From Temnopleurus reevesii (lineage: Eukaryota > Echinodermata > Echinoidea > Temnopleuroida > Temnopleuridae), in NCBI GenBank assembly GCA_036244855.1, contig BQKZ01006823.1, positions 26,939-46,629 on the forward strand: DNA of 19,691 nucleotides, in the 5' to 3' direction. Of this stretch, positions 7,963 to 17,857 are shown piece after piece. Numbering within the stretch: position 1 is the first letter of the stretch; every line of letters begins with the position of its first letter. Both the position numbers and the translations under genes were made by a program. The notes beneath the pieces were generated by a model. It did no database searches. It saw only the letters and a program-made list of their open reading frames with translations, and was not told the DNA's origin.

Positions 7963-9143
7963 TATATAAATGTCCGCTAGAGGGTGTCAAAAAGTCCAAT
8001 ATTGTACCTTTTCAGTAGTTTGCACCTTTTATGTACCTTTTTATTTTGCTGAGCGTCTTCGAGAAGGTGTTATGCACTCTTTCAGCAGCTTTTTGTAAAT
8101 AGTGGGCAGGTAAGATATAAATAAGCACTGACGATTCTCAATCAATTTCGTCAGACAACACACCGAATTTGTCCTGCGCGAAAAATGATGGAACACATGA
8201 AGCATGTGCGAAGTCTTCTGTTTCTTTTCTCAAACGCAATGCAAAAACAGACCGTATTGATAAATACAATTTGAGGTAACAAGCAAGACAAATTAGAGAT
8301 AAATCAGCGCTTGGGGTTTTATGTCACCATATACGCTGATTCTAATTACGTGTAATATTTTACCCATGCTTGGAACCTTCAGGAGTCAATTCTTTGATTC
8401 TTTATTATTCTTTAATTAATTTATATTAGAAAAGCTAACAATTATTCTTTTTAACCTCGATAAAATCATAAGTAAAAAAAAATGTTATCCTGGTCTGACT
8501 TATCGTGAATCATCGAATGTTGACCATAATGTGTTCCGTTTTAGCATCATGTATGGTTTACATTATTTTGTCTGGATTCTAGTTGACTTCGTGATTTAAT
8601 TCTAATCAGAATTTTACTATCGTCAAATGTCGTCAAGTAATTTACTTCGTTCTCTCGTAATCAGAGCTTGTAAATTGGTACAATTTTAAGATGGAAATGC
8701 ATTGACCTGATTTAGCTTTAATGACAATCGGAGAAGGAAAAGTCATCTGAAGTATTGCATGCTATCATCATCATATAAAATGATTTACTTACTTAAAAAG
8801 AGACCCCAAAGCCATTTATTTGGGGTTTTTGGTCATTATTGGTGTAAATCGATCGTTCCTGTATAAAGGAACGCAAAATGTCTTATTACATTCAAAGTCA
8901 TGATCCCCGATCATTCATATATTTAGATTAATATCCAACGAATGTCCTAAGTGAATGGTATTTCTTATGGACCTAATGGGTCGACATATAGGAGGGCCTC
9001 TTAGCTAAAAATGAATGTGTTTAAATTGCTGGGCTCGACGTATGCCCAATCAATTAAGACTGTTAAAGCAAATACTTCACTGACATACATACAAGCATGA
9101 TTTTTCCATCTAAGAGTTAAATCATCAAGCACTGGGCATCCTA
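7963..9143. other. Gene-free spacer
   Basis: No gene is supported. A TATA-like gatataaataag (about 8113-8124) is followed at 8185 by a 29-codon frame, MMEHMKHVRSLLFLFSNA..., which ends at 8274. It is too short to call. A small hairpin (accccaaa / tttggggt) lies at about 8804-8827. The rest is plain AT-rich sequence. Confidence 0.4.
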
Positions 9144-9394
9144 CTTGCCCACACAACTTTTGAGTTTGGAGCTTGCATCTGCCCGACTTTTTTGAAAAAT
9201 AAAATTACTCACTGGACGCACAAAGATGCAGGTCGACTGACGTTCGGCGTACGCTCGTTGAACGCAGTACAAACGTCAGTCCACCGTCTGATCAGCGTAT
9301 ACTGTGCGCCCGGGGAGCATTTTTAATAAAAAAAAAATAAAAAAAAAAAAACGCTTGTTTGACGCAGGCTAAAAACGCTAAGTGTGAGTCGGCC
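9144..9394. mobile_element. Near-palindromic MITE, family A, copy 2a (left member of a tandem pair)
   Basis: The left end (tgcccacacaacttttgagtt, then gcttgcatctgcccga) is a degraded version of the family left end. The core is well kept: ctggacgcacaaagatgcag, tgacgttcggcgtacgctc, ccgtctgatcagcgtata. The right end aagtgtgagtcggcc meets the next copy directly. An A-rich insertion of about 20 bases (9327-9350) interrupts the right arm. Confidence 0.7.
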
Positions 9395-9639
9395 AGTCAA
9401 AAGATTCACACGTTTGCGTTTATAACTAATGTCTGGCCAGTGATCTTGACGCTCCATGAACGCAGATATACATATAAAAGACGGTTGACAGACGTTGAAG
9501 GCGTTCGTCCAGCGCTAGACGTACGCACTCGTCAGCGTCAAATAAGCGTCGTTCCTCCGTATTTCTGCGTTAACTTGGTGGAGCGTCATGAATGCTGGGC
9601 AGACGTTGGCTATAAACGCAAAGGTGTGAGCCAACTTTA
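9395..9639. mobile_element. Near-palindromic MITE, family A, copy 2b (right member of a tandem pair)
   Basis: Begins gtcaaaagattcacacgttt and ends aaaggtgtgagccaacttta. The ends match the family ends, while the middle (gacagacgttgaaggcgttcg ... ctagacgtacgcac) is more diverged than in the other copies. It abuts copy 2a with no spacer. A 93-codon plus-strand frame (9359-9640) crosses both copies and is an artefact of their composition. Confidence 0.65.
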
Positions 9640-10816
9640 AAGTTTCTCCAAAGAATGTTTCCTTTTCATTAGTTTACATGACCTTACATGACCCTTCATG
9701 ACATCATAACCTCGATCGAAACTATCTTTAGTTTATTTTTGTACTATTTAGTTCAAAATAGCAAAAGCAGTTGAACGCAACATCACTTAAATTCAAAGTA
9801 ATCCCCATTATTTTATTCAAGTTTATCGTCACCATAGAAACGAAATATCTAAATCGAAAGTGTCATTGTATTGTTAATGATTCTGCTTGTTTACTTTTGT
9901 ACAAAGACAGTGTAGTATTACACAGGCCAACCCACCCACGCAATCTCACACTAAACTTTGGACAACTTTTACGTCAATTATTTTTTCCCGCTTAAGGGTT
10001 GCTTTTATTGTCGGTACGCACACAGTGATATCTAACAATAAATAAAAATGGATAAGATAATGAAAAAAAACCTTCCCATTCAAGCCCCTCGGAATAATTT
10101 CGCACACGTTTTGAAATGTTTGTTATTCTTGCTGTTGTTGATTTGTTATAAAGTCATTCATTCATTCATTCATTCATTCATTCAAAGGGTATGGTATGGT
10201 ATTTATTTTCTGATTCAATGAAAATAAACATCGAAAAAATATAACCAAAATGAATAATACAAATACATACATAAATATATGAATCGGCTGGATATCCCAT
10301 TCAGCAGTGCCAGTCACGACACTGCTGGTCTTCCACAGGGTCCAGATGAAACAGAAAAGAAAAAGTAGAATGAGAAGAAGGAGAAGAAGAAGAAACTGGG
10401 TATACAATGATAAAAAACAAACCCAGGATAACAACATAATCAAAATTACAGAAATTATTCTACGTTGTAATAAATAAACTAACACAATATTTTTTCATGG
10501 AAAAAAAATAATGAGCATAAATCAATTCATTTAATTGAAAGGAAAATAAATATTTATTGCATTGTAGAAGATGTCTAGTATGCTAGCCTCGATGACAGAG
10601 CTTATAGTATGTGAAAGACTGAATGGGGAGTTGATTTATTTTGTCCAATTTCTGTGTCATTTAATTTCATAGTGTATCCTCATGAAAATGAAGTTTTGCT
10701 CCGTTGTCATGCCAATCGGTAGGCGGTTAATAAAAAGACATCATATTTATAAATTGGAAATAAACCCAACAAGTCACCGAGATGATTTGGCAGTTCGTCC
10801 CGCCCTTGTTTATTAA
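9640..10816. other. Gene-free spacer with microsatellites
   Basis: Includes the ATTC tetramer array described separately and a GAA-rich run (about 10373-10395). The 103-codon minus-strand frame at 10174-10485 is a Leu/Phe/Ile low-complexity readout of these simple repeats and is not called. Confidence 0.5.
10154..10184. repeat. (ATTC)n microsatellite
   Basis: Uninterrupted tetranucleotide repeat, about 7.75 copies, followed by a short ATGGT duplication (ggtatggtatggta). Confidence 0.95.
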
Positions 10817-11423
10817 AGGGAAACCAACCCCTGGAATTATCGTGCTCTCATTCAATGATGAACAAATTCTGAAAATTTGAGCAAATTCGGACAACCCGTC
10901 CAAAAGTTATGTATTTTCAAAGTCACAGAGATATGACGATCCCTACCGCAGGTGGGGATCCGTGTGATCTACAAATTCGACAGAATCTGTGACGTCATGT
11001 CGGACAACTCCTCATTCACTCCGTACACAAAACTTTTTCTCCTTTTCTCCATTTTCTCCTTTTCTTCGGAAAATGCAACAGAATGCCAGATTCCGGTTGG
11101 GGTATGGCATTTCTGGATTGGTTCTGCATGTATTATGTGAAGATTCATATGTTGCATCCTTACTCAAAATTTTACATTAATCAATTTTTTCAATATTCTA
11201 TGTACAAAGTGAATGAGGAGTTGTCCGACATGACGTAACAGATTCCGTCGGTGTTGCCGATCGCACGGATCCCCATGAGCGGCAATGATCGTCAAATCTG
11301 TAAGAGTTTGAAAACTCATCACTTTTGAACGGGTTGTCCGATTTTGCGCAAATTTTCAAAGTTTTTTCATTTGATTTTTCTTCATTCTATGAGAGCACGA
11401 TAATTTCAGGGTTTGGTTTCCCT
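10817..11423. mobile_element. 607-bp foldback element with arms of about 215 bp, family C
   Basis: The left arm (10817-11030) begins agggaaaccaaccc, followed by attatcgtgctctcat. The reverse complement of the right arm (11200-11423) begins agggaaaccaaaccc, followed by attatcgtgctctcat. Further matches along the arms, in order, are cggacaacccgt, ggggatccgtg and cgtcatgtcggacaactc. The 169-bp centre is CT-rich on the left and AT-rich on the right, with no coding potential. Long arms, an AGGG terminus and no transposase suggest a non-autonomous DNA transposon of foldback type. Target-site duplication is unresolved (flanks ttaa and ataa). Confidence 0.85.
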
Positions 11424-12709
11424 ATAACATATAAAATATTCAAATAAAGCTAAAATTGACGAAGAGTCTAAGCCTAATCTCTTAATTCACCATCAGTGAT
11501 TTTGGTGCAGGTCTATATACTGTACATGTACATTGAATCCTGCATTACAGTACATTTATGACCACAACGGTATATATTATCATGAAATTACTTGAGATTG
11601 GACCTAAACGGAATTAAAAGGTTTCTAAAACCATTACATAATGTTTCCTGGAACAAGAAACACATCCAGTAGTAAGGACACATCGCTTCCTGGACAGAGA
11701 ACGAAAACGAAAAAAAAAGAAAGATTCTTGCAATAATGTTCTCTTTTTAAAAATCTTCATGTAAAGCCAATAAACGAAGATTACAGCTATAATCATAAGA
11801 TGATGATTTATGAAGCGCAGCTATGGATAGATGGTTATACTAGTACTCTATTGCACTGGTATGCCAGGGTCTTTGGGCATTGCTTATGAAATGTATACTT
11901 GACTCGATGATCGTACATTTATGATTTGTCATATTCCGAACTGAAATAAGTTATCTGCATGCATCAGTAACACAATATACATTACAATTGTTCTTTGCCC
12001 CATATGTGGAGCCCTTCACTTGAACATTATTTTGAAATATGTAGAAACGGTTCTAAAACTTTTCATATAATGCAATCAATGAAGACTTTTGGAAGACGAT
12101 ATCGAAAATTGAAAATAGACACCAATCTTGAGAAATTATGAAGGAAAAATGCTCAATGTGTCCAACAAATGAAAGTGAAATATTTGACTACTTTTACCCC
12201 AAAAGGTAACATATTCATAAATTACCCTTTGCTAATTCCAAAGGTCATGCGAGCTCAGTTGGACTTTGCCATCGTTGGTTATAGCCCCCGCTGCGACGAA
12301 ACGTAGACAGGCAAAAGCATGACATGAACTTGATAACTGACATCGCAGCGGGTCATTGGTAAAATATTCCATATTTGGAGCGAAACTTGAAGCGAGACAC
12401 AGCTGGAAAGAGTTGAAGTCATCGAGAAAGAATGCACATGAGTATGTTTCTCACCAAAAATATCTATATTCGCTCATTCTGTTTGGTAGTTTGTCGAAAA
12501 TGAAATCGTTTCCATATGGTAGATGACGTCAGTTAGTCATTAGAACATGGGTGAATATTGATTTTGAAGTCTTGTTTTGGCGGGGAAAGTTAGTTTCATA
12601 GTGCCTCTTGGAAGCATCTCCCCACCTGCTACACAAAATGAAGTTGATTATATCGATATCTTGAAGTTTACAAGTGTTTAAAATTAGAGGATTGCAATAA
12701 TTTTAGGAA
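11424..12709. other. Gene-free spacer with one short inverted repeat
   Basis: A perfect 10-bp inverted repeat, cccgctgcga (12287-12296) with tcgcagcggg (12343-12352), encloses 46 bases. Weaker matching continues outward on both sides (about 12275-12360). The remainder is AT-rich with no recognisable gene. Confidence 0.45.
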
Positions 12710-12957
12710 GCACCTTGGTGTAGTGGTTCTGTTTTGCCTTTCACCCAGAAAGTCGTAGGTTCGCATCCTACCCATATTGTTAATCTATTTTATAAATTTT
12801 GTGCTGCACTCAACCTAGGTGAGGTAAATGGGTAATTGGCAGTAAATTCATTCCTTGTAATGCCAAGTGTGCTGGTGTACGACGGGCTATACGCGTCTTG
12901 AGCAATCCGCAGAGTGGATGCATGGGCTCTAATATTGCGTGTATTATTATCATTATT
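12710..12957 (+). mobile_element. tRNA-derived SINE
   Basis: The head is tRNA-like. An A-box-like stretch tggtgtagtgg lies at 12716-12726. A B box ggttcgcatcc (consensus GGTTCGANTCC) at 12758-12768 forms the T loop between gtagg and cctac arms. The anticodon arm is degenerate (cttt cacccag aaag), so I do not assign an amino acid and do not call a functional tRNA. The body contains acctaggtgaggtaaatggg, a type of block I associate with echinoderm SINEs, and the element ends in a TATTATTATCATTATT tail. The length of about 250 bp is normal for a SINE. No flanking target duplication was identified. Confidence 0.75.
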
Positions 12958-13770
12958 TCAAAATCTTTCTTCATTTTGCCTAGGCGTGCTTTTGAAACAC
13001 AAATCTAGACAGCCAAATCAAGGATGTTAACTTAACACAGATTCGGTGTTTATATTGGGCAACACAATACAAAATACAAATGTGAAAGTGTTTGATAGTG
13101 TTTACTTGCCGGTTTTAAGAGACAATAAATTATAGTCCATTTGTGCTTCGTATTGTCAGGTGTATAAGGTATATGTCATTTTGTTGGTGAGTTTCAGTAT
13201 GAAATACTCAAATCATCATTCACTGACCTTTTTTTTCATTTAAGCATTTTTGTACAATGATTGTAAGATTATTGTTTTATTTTCTATAACAGATTTTTTT
13301 TAAAGTTAAAACACAAGTCAATTTTGCAAACAGCGTGGGAAGACAGCTTTGCCATTTAACTTGTCTACAAGGTTTCGCCAGATGAATATCATCATCTCAC
13401 AAAACACAGCAGTTGGTTTCTGTTCCAAAGCAATACTGCGCTTTAACTTGTTGTAGATCGAATTTCAAATAAGCCGTCAGTTAAATCTGAATCCGAATTT
13501 GACTCGACACAAATAGTTTATATTTTGTACATAAATGGGAATCCGTTGCAGTTGAATTTTGTTTACACTTTTTAAAACATTTTTTACACTCTAGACAAAA
13601 TTAGACAAAAAATAAAACCAAAAATATCCAAGATTTGGATACATTGGCGTAGCCTAAAATTCTTAAGTGAACTTTTACAAAAATATTGCAGGAACATGCA
13701 TTGTTGTGGTAGATTTCCAACTCTAAAAAAAATTATAATAAAAACGATCACTTCAAAAGTAACCACTAAA
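12958..13770. other. Gene-free AT-rich spacer
   Basis: Nothing coding is supported. A 60-codon minus-strand frame (13584-13766) is Phe/Ile-rich and typical of AT-rich DNA. Confidence 0.5.
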
Positions 13771-14096
13771 TTGTTTGTCCGCGCGCGCTTCTGTATTTCA
13801 TTCGAAACCTAAATAATAACCAGACGATGGATATGGTAGAAGTCCAAGTTCAGAATTTATTGTTGCCATGACAACGAATTTGAATAAAAAAAAAAAAAAA
13901 GCTTGCTACCTCAGGGAGTCATACCACCGCATCATAATATCTCGAGCAAATGACCACCAAAAATTGTGTCCGTTTCTGTGCTTCCTTCGAAACCTAAGAT
14001 GGATATGGTAAAAGTTCAATTTCTGAATCCCTTGTTGCCATGACAACGAATTGACATTAAAAAGATTGCAATACCTCAAGCATCCGCATCAACCCC
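13771..14096. repeat. 193-bp direct tandem duplication, diverged
   Basis: Copy 1 (from 13771) and copy 2 (from 13964) share in order: ttcgaaacctaa, gatggatatggta, aagt[c/t]caa, ttgttgccatgacaacgaatt, and a block with the words ctacctca / atacctca followed by ccgcatca. Copy 1 carries an extra aataataaccagac segment and a longer A run. A weaker third hit (ccccatgacaacgagctt near 14461) may be an older copy. Confidence 0.75.
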
Positions 14097-14158
14097 TTGT
14101 AAATAGGAGATAACATTCATTTTTTTTTTTAATTTAGCAAACTATAGTGAAATGTTAA

Positions 14159-14175
14159 CCCCCCCCCCCCCCCCC
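14159..14175. repeat. Poly-C homopolymer, 17 bases
   Basis: Uninterrupted C run; the complementary strand is a G17 run with potential for quadruplex formation. The length is also prone to sequencing or assembly error. Confidence 0.9.
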
Positions 14176-14324
14176 TTTGGAAAACGCTCTTTGTCAAAAA
14201 AAAGTATTTGTTCAACAAAATAATAATTGGTATATACATGAACCCAGTGCACAATATCAGATGTACTTTGTTTTCTTGCTTTTTAAAGCTGATCTTTATT
14301 TTTCATTCTGTTATATATTGTTCT

Positions 14325-14406
14325 GCTCTGTAAGCGCATATGGACACGCCATGGCTATGTGTTATGCGTTATATAAGAACTGAATACTATTATTATTATC
14401 ATTATT
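14325..14406 (+). mobile_element. Possible SINE 3' fragment
   Basis: The sequence gcgttatataagaactgaata leads into a TATTATTATCATTATT tail. The last 16 bases are identical to the tail of the SINE at 12710-12957. The words gcgttatataag before an ATT-rich tail are common in SINE 3' ends. No tRNA-like head is present, so this would be a 5'-truncated copy. Similarity by simple-repeat convergence is possible. Confidence 0.35.
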
Positions 14407-14678
14407 AGAGGGAAGGAATTGTGAAATCCTGTAAACTGAGTTTCGTCGTCTGCCCTCCGTCCCCATGACAACGAGCTTGATCTACTCCCTTGTTTATTGG
14501 AGGAGGATATGGATGAGTTTTAAACGATACCAAGGTGCTGATGGACAATAGCTTATTGTTGTTTAGTCTGCGTCATTGTAACCTAACCTAATCTTTCATA
14601 TCTTTGAATATATTTTAGCCATATTTATAATGAGAGGAAAGTTGTGAAGGCGAAAGTTTGTTGTGATACTCCCATCGG

Positions 14679-14925
14679 TAAAGGCCGATTCACACCTTCG
14701 CGTTTGTAGCCTGCGTCGGCCCAGCGTTTTTGAAAATAAAAAAATGCTCCATAGACGCACACAGATGCAGGACGGTGGCCTGACGTTCGGCGTACGCTCT
14801 TTGGGCGCAGCTGAACGTCAGTCCTCCGTCTGATCAGCGTATAGTATGCGCTCTGGGAGCGTTTTTAATTTTCAAAAGCGCTGGGCCGACGCAAGCTAAA
14901 ACGCAAAGGTGTGAGTCGGCCTTTA
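14679..14925. mobile_element. Near-palindromic MITE, family A, copy 3 (best preserved)
   Basis: Borders are TA (14679-14680) and TA (14924-14925), the expected footprint of a TA target duplication. The left arm aaggccgattcacacctt matches the reverse complement of the right end aaggccgactcacacctt at 17 of 18 positions. Pairing continues inward through gcctgcgtcggcccagcg and tgacgttcggcg to a small centre around 14800. The whole 243-bp unit is a near-perfect snapback with no open frame of interest. It is CpG-rich compared with its flanks. Confidence 0.85.
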
Positions 14926-16240
14926 GGTGTGAGGGGAGAAAATATTTGCGTTGGTCTGTTGACTCATGATTCATGAATAAAACAATATGTCACATCTTCC
15001 TCGGGTTGAAAAAAAAATATATATTTATTCAGTATTACAATGGGGACGTAGGTCATGTAGGTTGCCGTGTTTTCTCAACTGACAAACATTGAAATTAGGC
15101 TATGTACTTTTTTTGAGTCCCACTGACAAGTCTGAACGGGAATCCACCGGTTCTTTAAAATAGACTGAAATCAGAAACTGCCGAATCTTTTCAGATTCTT
15201 TATACGTATGTATACAAAGTTCCTGAGTATATAAAAAAGACAATTTTCGGAGCGTTCTATCTTCCAAATACATGAAATATGGAATTAGAAGGCAGGTGTT
15301 TTTTTTGTATAGATATACCTAGTTTTTCGAGCGATAAACTCAGTTTTACGCTCAGTAAAATTGTTTTTCTTATAGTTTATCGAATAATTAGTGAAAGAAC
15401 ATGTTTGATAGTAAACAAAAAACTAATTTTCGCGAAAAAATTATGTATTCAATTGACAAACTTCGTTTGCCAATAAACTCAGATCGCAAAAAAATAAAAA
15501 CAAACATGATTTTAGAGCGATAAACTGATTTTAATTTTTCTAACAAAGAACTACGTTTTTCGTCAAACAAACCAGATTTTGTTGATTATCGCTTACAAAA
15601 CTAAGATTATCTTGAAAAATTAAGTCTTTTGGCGATAAATCAAGTTTTTTGAAATGCTTTGTGGGGTCTTTTTTTTGGGGGGAGGATTTATTGGACAAAC
15701 GGATAGCCATATATTCCGCGTTCGCAGACGCACGAAACTTCCGTCTCAAAACAAAACATTTGATGAATTTCGGCTTTCTTCGAATTTCATAGGAGCGATA
15801 TTAATATATCGCTGAAAAGTTTTGGGTATTAGGGACCGGAAGAAATTAACAACTGGCGCGTAGAAGCTATACTTTCATATGCGTCATGAGAAAAACGAGA
15901 GTAACAACGGAAAAAGACGTGTGTGCTTAAGGAGATACATAAAAAAAACTTACAGGTGTTTTTTATTTTTTTATTTTAGTGTGATTAATAAAATGATAAC
16001 AACATGGCTATATCAAGGGAATTCATCGCAAAATAATATTTTTCGGTTTTTCCCCTTTTTGATTTTTCAAACGTACATGAGACATTTTTATCTATTTTGA
16101 AGTATAGATTGACAACAATGGAGAATAATTTACCGAAAATACGTCATTTTGCCTATCATGATTTAATTCTCCTAACCAACTATTCTAGCGAAATATACTG
16201 GTATTTTTTTCTATATATGACCCAATATTCTGCTACGATC
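14926..16240. other. Gene-free AT-rich region with dispersed GCGATAAA-like motifs
   Basis: GCGATAAA or its variants occur at 15331, 15516 and 15631, and inverted at about 15374 and 15585. Several are followed by CAGTTTT- or GATTTT-like words. A near-palindrome agcgatat-taat-atatcgct lies at 15793-15812. Several 60-70 codon frames on both strands have no domain and are not called. Confidence 0.4.
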
Positions 16241-16480
16241 CTATCTCCCTCACAATCTCTCTCTCTCTCTCCCCCATCTCTCTCTCTCTCTCTCTCCTTC
16301 CAGTCCCAAGCAATACCCCTCTCTCTCCCCCTTTCTTTCTCCCTTTCTTTCTCCTCTCTGTCTCTCTCTGTCTCTCTCTCTGTCTCTCTCTTTCTCTCTG
16401 TCTCTCTCTCTCTCTCTGTCCCTCTCTCTCTCTCTGTCCCCCTCTCTCTCTCTCCCTCTCTTTCCTTCCCTTACCGTATG
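16241..16480. repeat. (TC)n polypyrimidine microsatellite
   Basis: About 240 bases almost entirely of C and T on the plus strand, mainly TC dinucleotides interrupted by TG (repeating ctctctgt units), CCCC and TTTC. Frames reading through it give Ser/Leu or Arg/Glu repeats and are artefacts. Mirror-symmetric polypyrimidine of this length can form triplex DNA in principle. Confidence 0.95.
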
Positions 16481-17857
16481 CTCTCTACCTGCCACCCCTC
16501 TCCATCATGATGATGATATCCTACATGAAAAGATGATCTCACTGCAACCAAAATTATCTTTGTATCCGAATTTCATTAAACCCTAACACTTCCACCGGAT
16601 CCGCTCCTAAGGAGCCAAACATGGTGCAACATTCAACACCTGCCCCAGGTGAAAATTGAATGATCCAGGTTGATTTTAACCCAATCCGAGTAATTATTTC
16701 AACGGTATTCGGGAAATATTCTGGTTTATTTTCTTTGGAAATATTGAGTTGAGGTGGGTGACAGAATAAGTAAACTTGTCTGTTCCGGCAGATGAGATAA
16801 AGTGACAGGCTCATGAAGGAAATTGATCATGTCCGATATCACGTGCGTCCTTTTTTAAAGGAACGTAACCAAATATGATTATTTTCATAGGTTGTGACCC
16901 ATATTTCGAAAGGAGCCATTATTCAACAATAATCGAATAGATAGAGCCAAAAATTCAACTGTATTTAGATTCCTCATTCTCTTTATTTTCTTATTTCATT
17001 TTATTCTATTTTTTTTTTGTATTTTTTAAAACCTATTCAGAAAACCATTTTCATGATTACTCATTTATGATAAATTAGTCATGCACTATTATTGATTTTA
17101 ATAACATTCAAGTTTATACTTAAAATTGTATAAGGGAACTATCATATGAAAATGTTAATGCTTTCTTTCATCTAAGTACCTATAAATCATGAAATAACAC
17201 GTAAATGTGCTATATGCCCAGCCCATGCATTGTCACGCTGATATAATTTTGTTTTGGACGAATAAACGTTTCATTCGGAATTCCCCCCCACCCCTCAACA
17301 AAATTTTAAAAATTAAATGCCCTTAATCTTCTTCATTGGGAAATTATATATGCATTGTTTAATTATATGCGGATTAAGCAACATTTATCTAAGGCATCAC
17401 ACAATTCTGTTTACCTATAAAGTATTAAATCGAACAATACGAAATTCTAGATGTCCAAAGTTTCTAACCTCGGCTATTGAGTTGAGCAATTTGTTTCAGA
17501 AAAAAGAGTATATTTCTATCTACTATGCGCATCAGTTGTTAAAGATAGCATTTTACAACTAAATGACCGTCACGTTTCGTTTCAACCGCTCGAAAGTATG
17601 GGCAACTCCCTTTCAAATAATGCTTTTGTACAAGGGCGGATCCAGGTAGATCTAGTAGAAGGGGGGGGGTGACTTGACATAACCCCCAAAATAAGTGAGT
17701 GAAATAAAACAAACGAATTATAAATTTCTTTGCTACATACAAATTAAATACGATATACGTCACCAGGGATCGGAGTTGGGACCGGCCGGTTTATTGGGAC
17801 CCTATACTCTCTTAATTCCAAAGATTTATTTTCTTTAAATCCACTGCCGGCTTGAGA
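16481..17857. other. Gene-free region; one unexplained minus-strand open frame
   Basis: An 86-codon minus-strand frame (16554-16814) has a more protein-like composition than other short frames here, but I recognise no domain and see no clear splice sites. The frame contains an imperfect hairpin at about 16630-16663 (cattcaa-cacctg / caggtg-aaaa-ttgaatg), which argues for repeat DNA. The rest is AT-rich, including a C-run with one interruption at 17283-17296 and a G-run near 17664-17671. Confidence 0.35.

Noticed and set aside
8185..8274. 29-codon frame preceded by a TATA-like box about 60 bases upstream, with a short hydrophobic stretch LLFLF
   Set aside because: Too short, no conservation evidence, and TATA-like strings are frequent here. 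Could only be a first exon if a donor at the following gaggtaac were used, which I cannot support.
9359..9640. 93-codon plus-strand frame
   Set aside because: Crosses two adjacent family A elements; no protein similarity is apparent.
12710..12782. Possible functional tRNA gene
   Set aside because: The B box and T arm are good, but the anticodon arm and acceptor pairing are degenerate and a SINE body follows directly.
16097..16510. 137-codon plus-strand frame rich in Ser-Leu and its antisense Arg-Glu frame
   Set aside because: Both are translations of the TC microsatellite.
16554..16814. 86-codon minus-strand frame with reasonable composition
   Set aside because: I recognise no domain. It contains an internal hairpin (cacctg-ccc-caggtg) that suggests repeat DNA, and no good splice sites bound it. 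A database search with the translation would settle it.
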